A DNA stretch of 45,976 bases from positions 1 to 45,976 of the forward strand of contig URMA01000015.1 in NCBI GenBank assembly GCA_900548875.1. The letters run 5' to 3'. This document shows positions 34,713-41,812 of the stretch, in pieces. Origin of the DNA: an uncultured Porphyromonadaceae bacterium (GTDB taxonomy: Bacteria; Bacteroidota; Bacteroidia; Bacteroidales; Muribaculaceae). Numbering within the stretch: the first letter of the stretch is position 1; each line of letters begins with the position of its first letter. Made by a program: the position numbers and the translations under genes. The notes under the pieces were generated by a model. The model was not told where the DNA came from and made no database searches. It was given only the letters and a program-made list of their open reading frames with translations.

Positions 34713-35513
34713 TCAAAAACTAAACGCACACTGCACACCGAACGATCGCGTACGGTCGGTAGCATCAAACACCGCCGGCGACCACCGCACTGACAAGTCA
34801 GGCGAAATGTCGAACTGCGACAGGGAAGCATCCACATAGGCATCAATCATGCAGACCAGATAGAGTCCAACCATACTGATGATACACAAGTCACGGTTCC
34901 GCCTGTAAAAATCCTTTTTCGACTTGAACGACTTTTTCAGCCATTCAATGTCCAAATCTTCCTCCTTGGTTGTCGGAGGATAGAATTCCATATAGCTTTT
35001 CGTGTTCGGGTCATTGTCCATCACGTCGTTATATGCCTGCGTATAGTCGGACAGCATGCGGCTGTTCCACGAGGTGGCATATATCAGACCGACATAACCG
35101 CCAACAACTATCGGGAGTTTCCAATAGCGGCGGTTGTAGATTTGTCCCAATCCGGGACAAAGTGCAGAAAGCCAAACGGCACGAGTCGGGTCGGGCTTGA
35201 AAAATATCCGCTTCTCAAATTCCTGGGGAACCGTGTCAACGGCAAGCGAAAGGCTGTCCTCAGCCAAAGCAATATCCAGCGACTGGCCGACAATGCTGTC
35301 GGAAGCCAGCGTGTCGGCAGGCATTATCGGACGTTCGGTGCGCGACGGGCGTTCGGGAACAATCACTTGTTCCAAGTCGTCGTCGGCCGTCCCCGTACCG
35401 GCAGCTTCTGGCTCGTCGGCATACGCCTTAAAAGAAAACGCCGAAATGCAGCACAACAATGTTACCACACTAATTTTCAGCCTCTTGCTTATTTCATACC
35501 AAGGTCGTGCCAA
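34713..35513 (-). CDS. DUF5683 family protein
   Basis: Predicted exported or membrane-associated protein of 266 residues. After an N-terminal hydrophobic signal (ISVVTLLCCISAFSF) and an acidic low-complexity stretch comes the conserved core SALCPGLGQIYNRRYWK, followed by two hydrophobic segments (about 130-150 and 208-228). The family is common in Bacteroidota beside parAB and the LysM transglycosylase; its function is unknown. The frame has no in-frame ATG at its 5' end; TTG (35513) is the first possible start after a stop and GTG (35468) an alternative. It has a promoter of its own. Confidence 0.85.
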   Translation of the reverse strand: MARPWYEISKRLKISVVTLLCCISAFSFKAYADEPEAAGTGTADDDLEQVIVPERPSRTERPIMPADTLASDSIVGQSLDIALAEDSLSLAVDTVPQEFEKRIFFKPDPTRAVWLSALCPGLGQIYNRRYWKLPIVVGGYVGLIYATSWNSRMLSDYTQAYNDVMDNDPNTKSYMEFYPPTTKEEDLDIEWLKKSFKSKKDFYRRNRDLCIISMVGLYLVCMIDAYVDASLSQFDISPDLSVRWSPAVFDATDRTRSFGVQCAFSF

Positions 35514-35612
35514 AATTTATTACTCGTTTAAAACCGTTTTTTTTCGTTTCTTACTGCCTTTGAGCAGTTGCCAGACAGTGAACGGCAAAAGCCAATCTCG
35601 TTTGAGGTTCAC

Positions 35613-35634
35613 GCCAAGCCGCACCCTATCTTCT
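35613..35634. repeat. 22-nt repeat in the DUF5683 leader
   Basis: On the reverse strand it contains AGAAGATAGGGTGCGGCT and continues TGGC, directly after the -7 element. It matches 20 of 22 bases with 37596-37617 upstream of parA. Confidence 0.6.
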
Positions 35635-35635
35635 G

Positions 35636-35664
35636 CAAAGATATAAAATTATCCTGAGAATCAA
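35636..35664 (-). promoter_or_regulatory. Promoter of DUF5683-transglycosylase genes
   Basis: The reverse strand has TTG (35664-35662) and TATCTTTG (35643-35636), 18 bases apart. It separates this pair from parAB transcription. Confidence 0.65.
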
Positions 35665-35678
35665 GAATTACAGACAGA

Positions 35679-36575
35679 TTAGCTGTCCATATTCCCTTTC
35701 AAGCGGTCAAAGATAGTAATTAATCGCTCAAGTTCTTCCTCATTTTTAAAAGGAAATGTGATTTTGCCTTTTCCCTGCTTGTCGCAACTAAACTGGACAG
35801 GGGTGTGGAATGACTGCGACAGATGGTTTTTCAAAATCTCATACTCCTTCGAAATGCTCCCCGACGAAGCCGGTTTTGCCGGAGCTTCGCCATGTTCCTG
35901 CTCATTGTAGAGTTTGGCAAGTTCCTCTACCTGGCGCACCGAAAGTCCCTTTTTCAGAATTTCGTTGTAGAGTTTCAGCTGATGTTTCGGATTTTCCACA
36001 GCCAGGAGCGCACGTGCATGTCCCATGTCCACACGACGGTCGCGCAGACCCAACTGCACCTCGGCCGGCAATTTCAGCAGGCGCAGGAAATTGGCAATCG
36101 TGGCGCGCTTTTTGCCGATGCGCAGACTGAGTTTTTCCTGTGTCAAATCGTACTGGTCAATCAATTTCTTGAAAGTCAGCGCCACTTCAATGGCATTCAG
36201 GTCCTCACGCTGAATGTTTTCGATGAGCGCCATTTCAGTCAGTTCGCTGTCGTTCGCCGTACGGATATATGCCGGCACACTCGACAGTCCGGCCATCTTG
36301 GCGGCACGGAAACGGCGTTCACCCGAAATAATCTGATACTGCTCTGCTCCGATTTTACGGAGAGTGAGCGGCTGGATAATGCCCAGTTCGCGGATGGACG
36401 ACGCCAATTCTTCCAGCGACTCCTCGTCGAACCACGTACGCGGCTGTTCGGGATTCGGAAGAATTTGCGACAATTCTATTTCATTGATAGCCGAAGAGCC
36501 GCCGGTCTGGATATCGTCCATTGAAATCAACGAGTCAAGCCCGCGCCCCAAGGCACTTCGTTTTGGTGATGACAT
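35679..36575 (-). CDS. parB: Chromosome partitioning protein ParB
   Basis: Centromere-binding CTPase clamp of 298 residues. The CTP-binding motifs are visible (SGERRFRAAKMAG and ENIQREDLNAIEVA), followed by the parS-binding helix-turn-helix (LTQEKLSLRIGKKRATIANFLRLL) and a C-terminal dimerisation region ending ITIFDRLKGNMD. It lies 33 bases downstream of parA, the usual parAB pair found near chromosome origins. That suggests, but does not prove, that this window is in the origin-proximal part of the chromosome. Confidence 0.95.
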   Translation of the reverse strand: MSSPKRSALGRGLDSLISMDDIQTGGSSAINEIELSQILPNPEQPRTWFDEESLEELASSIRELGIIQPLTLRKIGAEQYQIISGERRFRAAKMAGLSSVPAYIRTANDSELTEMALIENIQREDLNAIEVALTFKKLIDQYDLTQEKLSLRIGKKRATIANFLRLLKLPAEVQLGLRDRRVDMGHARALLAVENPKHQLKLYNEILKKGLSVRQVEELAKLYNEQEHGEAPAKPASSGSISKEYEILKNHLSQSFHTPVQFSCDKQGKGKITFPFKNEEELERLITIFDRLKGNMDS

Positions 36576-36608
36576 AATCTATAGTCGTTATTACGGTTTG
36601 TAAATTCA

Positions 36609-37370
36609 TTAATTTCTTGCCATCAGCTCTTTTGCAAGCTGCAAATGGCTGGTTGCCCCCTTGCTTTCGGCATCATAAAGAATAGCCGGAAGGCCGTGGC
36701 TCGGAGCTTCGCTCAGGCGGATGTTGCGCGGGATGACCGTGTCGAACACCATTTCGCCGAAATGTCCCTTGAGTTCGTCGTAAATCTGGTTGGCAAGTCG
36801 CAGACGGGCATCGTACATGGTCAGCAGGAAGCCCTCGATTTCCAGCGACGGGTTCAGTTTCGACTTGATGATACGAATGGTGTTGAGCAGCTTGCTGATG
36901 CCTTCCAATGCAAAATATTCGGCCTGTACCGGGATGATGACCGAGTCGGCGGCCGTAAGCGCGTTCACCGTTATCAGTCCCAGCGACGGAGAACAGTCGA
37001 TGAGCACATAGTCGTAATTGTCCTTGATTTCCGCAAGCAGCCGGCGCAGCACACGTTCACGGTTGGGTTTGTTGATAAGTTCCAGTTCTGCCCCCACCAA
37101 GTCGATGCGGGAGCCAATCAATTCCAGGTTTTCTACGCAAGTCTTGTTTTCCGCTCCTCTCAAAGGATAGTCGTCTACCAGACATTCGTAGATGGACGAC
37201 GACATCTTTTTCGGATCAACGCCCAGGCCTGAAGTGGCATTAGCCTGCGGGTCGGCGTCGATAATCAGCACTTTTTTGCCCAGAGAGGCAAGTGAGGCCG
37301 CAAGATTGATGGATGTCGTAGTCTTTCCTACTCCTCCTTTTTGATTTGCAATAGCAATAATTTTACCCAT
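36609..37370 (-). CDS. parA: Chromosome partitioning ATPase ParA (Soj)
   Basis: Walker-type ATPase of 253 residues that moves ParB-bound origins. The start is the ATG at 37370 (MGKIIAIANQKGGVGKTT); the open frame runs 90 codons upstream through noncoding repeat sequence and should be ignored. The deviant Walker A motif KGGVGKTT is at 11-18; Walker A' VLIIDADPQ and Walker B VLIDCSPSLG are intact, as is the C-terminal IPRNIRLSEAPSHGLP. It is transcribed into parB. Confidence 0.95.
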   Translation of the reverse strand: MGKIIAIANQKGGVGKTTTSINLAASLASLGKKVLIIDADPQANATSGLGVDPKKMSSSIYECLVDDYPLRGAENKTCVENLELIGSRIDLVGAELELINKPNRERVLRRLLAEIKDNYDYVLIDCSPSLGLITVNALTAADSVIIPVQAEYFALEGISKLLNTIRIIKSKLNPSLEIEGFLLTMYDARLRLANQIYDELKGHFGEMVFDTVIPRNIRLSEAPSHGLPAILYDAESKGATSHLQLAKELMARN

Positions 37371-37482
37371 TTCTTTCTGTGTTTTATGCAAAGGAATCAC
37401 ATTTCTGCGCAACCTCAAAATGATTTTTCCAAAAAACGCCCGAATTGTTGATAACTCACCTTTTTTGTTAATAACTTGGAAT

Positions 37483-37533
37483 TGTTCCACGGCATAGCTG
37501 CCACAATTTGAAACACTTAACAATCGTGAAACA
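37483..37533. promoter_or_regulatory. Two parS-like half sites upstream of parA
   Basis: TGTTCCACG (37483-37491) and CGTGAAACA (37525-37533) each equal one half of the general parS palindrome TGTTYCACGTGRAACA. Neither is a complete site. Confidence 0.3.
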
Positions 37534-37595
37534 TTGCAAAAACAGTGAAAGACGAGTGCGGAGGCCAGCGAAAAGCAGCTTTCAGCCAAGACGAT

Positions 37596-37617
37596 GCCGA
37601 GCCGCATCCTATCTTCT
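37596..37617. repeat. 22-nt repeat upstream of parA
   Basis: On the reverse strand it contains AGAAGATAGGATGCGGCT and continues CGGC, matching 20 of 22 bases with the copy in the DUF5683 leader. There is no exact TAnnTTTG box next to this copy (CTTTT in place of CTTTG). Confidence 0.6.
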
Positions 37618-37722
37618 AAAAGACTGTGAAACGCCTCCACCGGAAACTGCCGATTATTGTCCTGATACGGATATATTTCGGTGTTTTTCTCGCGAAAGGT
37701 TTTCTATTTGGGAAGGTTGGAT

Positions 37723-37730
37723 TATCTTTG
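37723..37730 (+). promoter_or_regulatory. -7 element of the thioredoxin-fold gene
   Basis: TATCTTTG, an exact TAnnTTTG match, 27 bases before the ATG at 37758. Confidence 0.6.
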
Positions 37731-37757
37731 AAAAAATCTCTCAAAAAACAGATTGAC

Positions 37758-38219
37758 ATGCTACGAATTTTAACCGCCGTTACACTGCTGATTGCCGGCC
37801 TTGCCGTTTCCGCCCAGGTCCCCGATTTCGACATGCAGACCGCAGAAGGGAAAACCTTTTCGCTCGACAGCATACACACGCCGCTCACACTGCTGTATTT
37901 TCAAGACCCGGACTGCGACATGTGCCACGCCGTGACCGACAGTCTCAACCGCTCGGCCGTTGTCAGGGAAGCGGTAGCCGGCCGCCGGCTTACGGTGCTG
38001 ACCGTATATGTGGGCGACAACCGGCAACTTTGGGAAAGCACCCTCAACCGTTTCCCCGAAGAATGGACCAACGTCATCGACGCCACCTTCAGTTCCCTTG
38101 ACAAATTCACGTATTCCGCCCCGCCTGCGCTCTATCTGTCAAGCCGCGAAAAAGGCCTGCTGCTGACGGAATCTTCCGTCCGCGATGTCCTCTCCTTTCT
38201 CGAAAAGGCAGAAAACTGA
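37758..38219 (+). CDS. Exported thioredoxin-fold protein
   Basis: 153 residues with a signal peptide (MLRILTAVTLLIAGLAVSA). The mature part is thioredoxin-like: VPDFDMQTAEGKTFSLDS, then LLYFQDPDCDMCH, where C-D-M-C is a redox-type CxxC, and a cis-Pro region SAPPALYL. It likely acts in the periplasm as a thiol-disulfide protein of the TlpA/AhpC-TSA or DUF5106-associated kind. It starts at the ATG at 37758, 27 bases after a -7 element, rather than at an ATG 44 codons upstream. Confidence 0.8.
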   Translation: MLRILTAVTLLIAGLAVSAQVPDFDMQTAEGKTFSLDSIHTPLTLLYFQDPDCDMCHAVTDSLNRSAVVREAVAGRRLTVLTVYVGDNRQLWESTLNRFPEEWTNVIDATFSSLDKFTYSAPPALYLSSREKGLLLTESSVRDVLSFLEKAEN

Positions 38220-38305
38220 AAACTTCGCCTTTTTTCACATTGTTTTCAACGCCACAAACAACTATATTTCGTAACTTCGCAACAATAAACCGCAACCACT
38301 CTGAC

Positions 38306-39064
38306 ATGAAGCGATTTCTTTTCATACTGACAGCCGTCATTGCATCCGCTACCCTTCCTGCGGCAGCGCAAAGCTATCCGTATATCGACAACTCCCGCCC
38401 CGACAAGGTGATAACCTTCGGCCTGCGCGCCGGGCTCAACTCTTCGGGCGTGACGACCAACTATCTTGCCACCCAGCCCGACCTTATCCAGAGCAACTAC
38501 TACTGGCGCATGGGCGGACATTTCGGCGCCATTGCCGACCTGCATATCCGCAATTTCCTTGCCATCGAAGTGGGACTGTCGTGGGAAAACCGCGGCTACG
38601 ACTGCTCGATGATGGCGGCCAACACGTCGGAGGACTATATGGGAAGCACGTTTGTCAACAACCGTTACAACTATATCACCATTCCGGCAATGCTGTCGTT
38701 CCGTCTCTGTCTGCAAAAGGACGCCAACCTGCATTTCGACATCGGTACCTACTATTCCTACGGTGTTCTGGGCAAAAAGCACATGCACTCCTACATCGCC
38801 TTCGGTGCGGAAGAAGAGCAGCTGATTTTCGACCAGACCATCACCGACACCGATTATTTCGAAGCCGACGCGAAGGACTTCCTTGCCGTAAAACGTACCG
38901 ACCTGGGACTACAGACCGGCATCGGACTCACGTTCTTCAAACATTATTTCATCGGAACTTATTTTAAATACAGCATAAAGAACAACGCAAAAAACCGGGT
39001 AGGCTCCGAAAACCACCGTCTTCGCAACAGCAGTTGGAGTGTGTCGCTCGGCTATAATTTTTAA
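38306..39064 (+). CDS. Outer-membrane beta-barrel protein (PorT-like family)
   Basis: 252 residues with a signal peptide (MKRFLFILTAVIASATLPA, cleavage after AAA-QS). The rest alternates in beta-strand style with many aromatic residues (KVITFGLRAGLNSSGV, LAIEVGLSWENRG, DLGLQTGIGLTFF) and ends in SWSVSLGYNF with a terminal Phe, as outer-membrane barrels do. It belongs to the outer-membrane beta-barrel type seen throughout Bacteroidota; its partner or ligand is unknown. A near-consensus TAACTTCG (38272-38279) lies upstream. Confidence 0.82.
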   Translation: MKRFLFILTAVIASATLPAAAQSYPYIDNSRPDKVITFGLRAGLNSSGVTTNYLATQPDLIQSNYYWRMGGHFGAIADLHIRNFLAIEVGLSWENRGYDCSMMAANTSEDYMGSTFVNNRYNYITIPAMLSFRLCLQKDANLHFDIGTYYSYGVLGKKHMHSYIAFGAEEEQLIFDQTITDTDYFEADAKDFLAVKRTDLGLQTGIGLTFFKHYFIGTYFKYSIKNNAKNRVGSENHRLRNSSWSVSLGYNF

Positions 39065-39067
39065 AAC

Positions 39068-39472
39068 ATGTCAGTTATGAAAAAGTTTCTGTTCACCATC
39101 GTGGCAACATTCCTTTGTGCCATCACTTCACTGGCTGCCGGCAAGCCGGAAATGGAATTTAAAGTGACTTCTCACGATTTCGGATATATCAACGAATACG
39201 GCGGCAATGTTACCTATGAATTTGAATTTACCAACACCGGCGACAAGCCGCTCATGATCATATCCTCACGCGCCAACTGCGGATGTACGCGTCCGGAATT
39301 TCCGAAACGCCCCATCGTGCCCGGCGGAAAAGGAACCATCAAGGTGACATACGTGCCTAAAGGCCGACCGGGACAATTCACCAAAGGCATTACCGTCAAG
39401 ACGAATGCCGGCGTGAAACAGCTTGTCATCAAAGGTGTCGTGGTTCCGAAAAGTCAAAAGAGCAAACAATAG
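39068..39472 (+). CDS. DUF1573 protein, single domain
   Basis: Exported protein of 134 residues with a signal peptide (MKKFLFTIVATFLCAITSLA if started at the second ATG, 39077). The single Ig-like DUF1573 domain is clear: VTSHDFGYINEYGGNVTYEF, the S-x-R-A-N-C-G-C-T core, and FTKGITVKTNAGVKQLVIKG. The function of DUF1573 is unknown; it is common in Bacteroidota envelopes. It starts three bases after the outer-membrane barrel gene and stops two bases before the next DUF1573 gene, so all are co-transcribed. Confidence 0.87.
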   Translation: MSVMKKFLFTIVATFLCAITSLAAGKPEMEFKVTSHDFGYINEYGGNVTYEFEFTNTGDKPLMIISSRANCGCTRPEFPKRPIVPGGKGTIKVTYVPKGRPGQFTKGITVKTNAGVKQLVIKGVVVPKSQKSKQ

Positions 39473-39474
39473 AA

Positions 39475-40191
39475 ATGAAACTTCCGATTCTGTTGTTGGC
39501 CGCTTTCCTGCCGCTGACACTTTCCGCCGAACTGACGTGGGACACCACTGCGCACGACTTCGGGACCATCTATGAAAAAGACGGTGTCGCCACCTGCACG
39601 TTCAAGGCGACAAACACGTCGGAATCGGCCGTTTCCATTCTTCGGACCGTTTCGTCGTGCGGCTGCACAATGGCGAACGTCAACGACTCAACCGTCGCTC
39701 CGGGCGAGGAAATGAACCTGACAGCTACGTTCGCCCCGACCAACCGTCCCGGTGCGTTCAGCAAACAAATCACCGTTTGTACTACCGACGGCAACTATCG
39801 GCTGACTTTGAAAGGGAAAGTGGTCCCTACCGAAGGTACGCTCAACCTGTTTTTCCCGGAAAAAAGCGGCAGCCTGCGCATCAACAACTGCCAGCTGATG
39901 GCGGGAAAAGTAATCCGCAACACAGCGGTGACGGTCAACATTTCGGGATTCAATGCCGGCAGTACGGTCATGCACCCGCACATAACGGGTATTCCTTCGT
40001 TTGTCACCGCGGAATGCCGCCCGACAGCGGTAGAGCCCAACGAACGCTTTACGCTCTTTCTGCGATTCAACGCTACTGACTCGCTCGACTACGGCATCAC
40101 GGAAGTTCCGATGACCCTCGATGACGGCAACAGCAACAGCCTGCCCGTAACGCTGACGGCCACAGTAGCCGCCGGCGAGCACAGCTATTAG
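39475..40191 (+). CDS. DUF1573 protein, cut short by an in-frame amber codon
   Basis: 238 residues up to TAG at 40189-40191. A short signal peptide (MKLPILLLAAFLPLTLSA) is followed by a DUF1573 domain (TWDTTAHDFGTIYEKDG, VSSCGCTMANV, GAFSKQITVCTTDGNYRLTLKG) and a second Ig-like domain. After the stop the same frame continues without interruption for 105 codons into a further Ig-like domain, so the gene is probably a truncated form of a longer protein of about 344 residues. The shortened product may still fold, since the stop falls at a domain boundary. Confidence 0.85.
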   Translation: MKLPILLLAAFLPLTLSAELTWDTTAHDFGTIYEKDGVATCTFKATNTSESAVSILRTVSSCGCTMANVNDSTVAPGEEMNLTATFAPTNRPGAFSKQITVCTTDGNYRLTLKGKVVPTEGTLNLFFPEKSGSLRINNCQLMAGKVIRNTAVTVNISGFNAGSTVMHPHITGIPSFVTAECRPTAVEPNERFTLFLRFNATDSLDYGITEVPMTLDDGNSNSLPVTLTATVAAGEHSY

Positions 40192-40509
40192 GACGCGCCC
40201 GCCGTTTCCGTTTCAACCGACCGGATAAATTTCGGCAACTTGTCCAGAACAAAACGCCCCAAAGATACGTTCACCTTATTGAACAGCGGAAAAACGACAC
40301 TGCTCGTCAAGAAGGCCTCCGTGCTCCACGAAGCGCTGACCGTGGAACAGTGTCCGCGAAAAATCGAACCGGGAAAGTCGGCAACCCTCGAAGTGAGCTG
40401 TAATCCCGATTTGGTAAACGGCAAAGTTTTAAATACAGAAATAATATTATTTACCAACGCGCCTGCTACGCCGGCCATAAAAGTCCGGGTGGTGGGATTT
40501 AAAGAATAA
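40192..40509 (+). pseudogene. C-terminal domain of the DUF1573 protein, beyond the amber codon
   Basis: It is in frame with the preceding gene and reads DAPAVSVSTDRINFG then a beta-sandwich-like domain ending IKVRVVGFKE. It has no ATG of its own; the first possible start is TTG at 40240. A single C-to-T change of a Gln codon (CAG to TAG) would explain the break. It could be a true nonsense mutation, a sequencing error, or a low-level read-through product. Confidence 0.75.
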
Positions 40510-40526
40510 CTCTAAAGAATAGCTAT

Positions 40527-41624
40527 ATGGAACACCCTGAAAATAACGAACAGTACACAGGACTGACCGTGAACAGTGGCGTAACGCAGCCGCCACAAGT
40601 CAACCCCTACCTACGGCGTCAGAAACGCAAGCGCATGATGACTCCGGGTGAGTTTGTGGAAGGTATTCTGAAGGGCGACATTACGGTGCTGAGCCGTGCC
40701 GTGACACTGGTGGAAAGCCAAGTGCCGGAACATCAGGCCATCGCTCAGGAAGTGATTGAAAAATGTCTGCCGCATGCCGGAAATTCACGCCGCATCGGCA
40801 TCACCGGTGTTCCGGGAGCGGGCAAGAGTACCTCCATCGACGTGTTCGGCCTGCATGTGCTCCGCGACGGCGGCAAACTGGCTGTGCTTGCCATCGACCC
40901 GAGTAGCGAACGCACCAAGGGAAGTATCCTCGGCGACAAGACCCGTATGGAAAAGCTGTCCGTTCATCCCAACGCCTTCATCCGCCCCAGCCCATCGGCA
41001 GGTTCGCTGGGAGGTGTGGCCCGCAAGACGCGCGAAACCATCGTGCTCTGTGAAGCCGCCGGCTACAACAATATATTCGTGGAAACCGTAGGTGTAGGAC
41101 AAAGTGAAACGGCCGTACATTCGATGGTCGACTTCTTCCTGCTCATTCAGCTGGCCGGTACGGGCGACGAACTGCAGGGCATCAAGCGAGGCATCATGGA
41201 AATGGCCGACGGCATTGTCATCAACAAGGCCGACGGCGACAACATCGACCGTGCCATGCTTGCCAAGGCGCAGTTCCAGAGCGCGCTCCACCTGTTCCCG
41301 CCTACAACGTCGGGATGGATGCCGGAAGTGCTGACTTACTCGGGCTACTACGAACTGGGCATTAAGGAAGTGTGGGACATGATTGACCGCTATTTCGCTT
41401 ATGTGAAGGGCAACGGCTTCTTCGAAAAACGCCGCATGGACCAGGAAAAATACTGGATGTATGAAACCATCGACGAGCACCTGAAAGCCAATTTCTACCG
41501 CGACGAAGAAATTGAAGCCATGCTGAAAATTAAAGAGCAGAATGTGCTCAACTGCCGCCAAAGCTCATTTGTGGCAGCACGTGAAGTGCTCGACTACTAT
41601 TTTGAGAAACATGGTTTGAAATAA
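40527..41624 (+). CDS. meaB: Methylmalonyl-CoA mutase-associated GTPase (MeaB/ArgK)
   Basis: G3E-type GTPase chaperone of 365 residues that protects and reloads B12-dependent methylmalonyl-CoA mutase, central to propionate/succinate interconversion. The P-loop is GVPGAGKST (94-102); LAIDPSSERTKGSILGDKTRM, FVETVGVGQSE and GIVINKADGDN are the other G motifs. The C-terminal arm is present. The mutase genes are not in the window. It is preceded by the DUF1573 genes and may share their transcript. Confidence 0.95.
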   Translation: MEHPENNEQYTGLTVNSGVTQPPQVNPYLRRQKRKRMMTPGEFVEGILKGDITVLSRAVTLVESQVPEHQAIAQEVIEKCLPHAGNSRRIGITGVPGAGKSTSIDVFGLHVLRDGGKLAVLAIDPSSERTKGSILGDKTRMEKLSVHPNAFIRPSPSAGSLGGVARKTRETIVLCEAAGYNNIFVETVGVGQSETAVHSMVDFFLLIQLAGTGDELQGIKRGIMEMADGIVINKADGDNIDRAMLAKAQFQSALHLFPPTTSGWMPEVLTYSGYYELGIKEVWDMIDRYFAYVKGNGFFEKRRMDQEKYWMYETIDEHLKANFYRDEEIEAMLKIKEQNVLNCRQSSFVAAREVLDYYFEKHGLK

Positions 41625-41630
41625 GAGCCG

Positions 41631-41806
41631 GTTTACTACTGGTTAACGGTTTACAGTTTACGGTTTACGGAGTTTAAAATTTGCCTGGCAAATTTTGCGT
41701 TCATCACGCCAAAACTCTGTAAACCGTAAATTTATATCCGATATTTACAATCCGTAAACAATCCCCTCAACAGCAAACCGTAAACTATAAACTGTAAACC
41801 GTAAAC
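41631..41806. repeat. Inverted GTTTAC/GTAAAC heptamer arrays between meaB and the endonuclease gene
   Basis: The left part has GTTTAC at 41649, 41656 and 41663 with a 7-base period; the right part has the complement GTAAAC repeated to 41806. In the middle lies the palindrome AAAATTTGCC (41676-41685) / GGCAAATTTT (41687-41696). The whole can fold as one large inverted structure between two convergent genes. Confidence 0.75.
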
Positions 41807-41812
41807 CCAAAA

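Noticed and set aside
37371..37640. A 90-residue N-terminal extension of ParA
   Set aside because: The ParA family starts at MGKIIAIANQKGG; the upstream frame runs through a repeat and parS-like sequence.
40189..40191. Genome-wide amber recoding
   Set aside because: TAG is used as an ordinary stop elsewhere in the window (for example the catalase, AraC and yaaA genes), so a point mutation is the simpler explanation.
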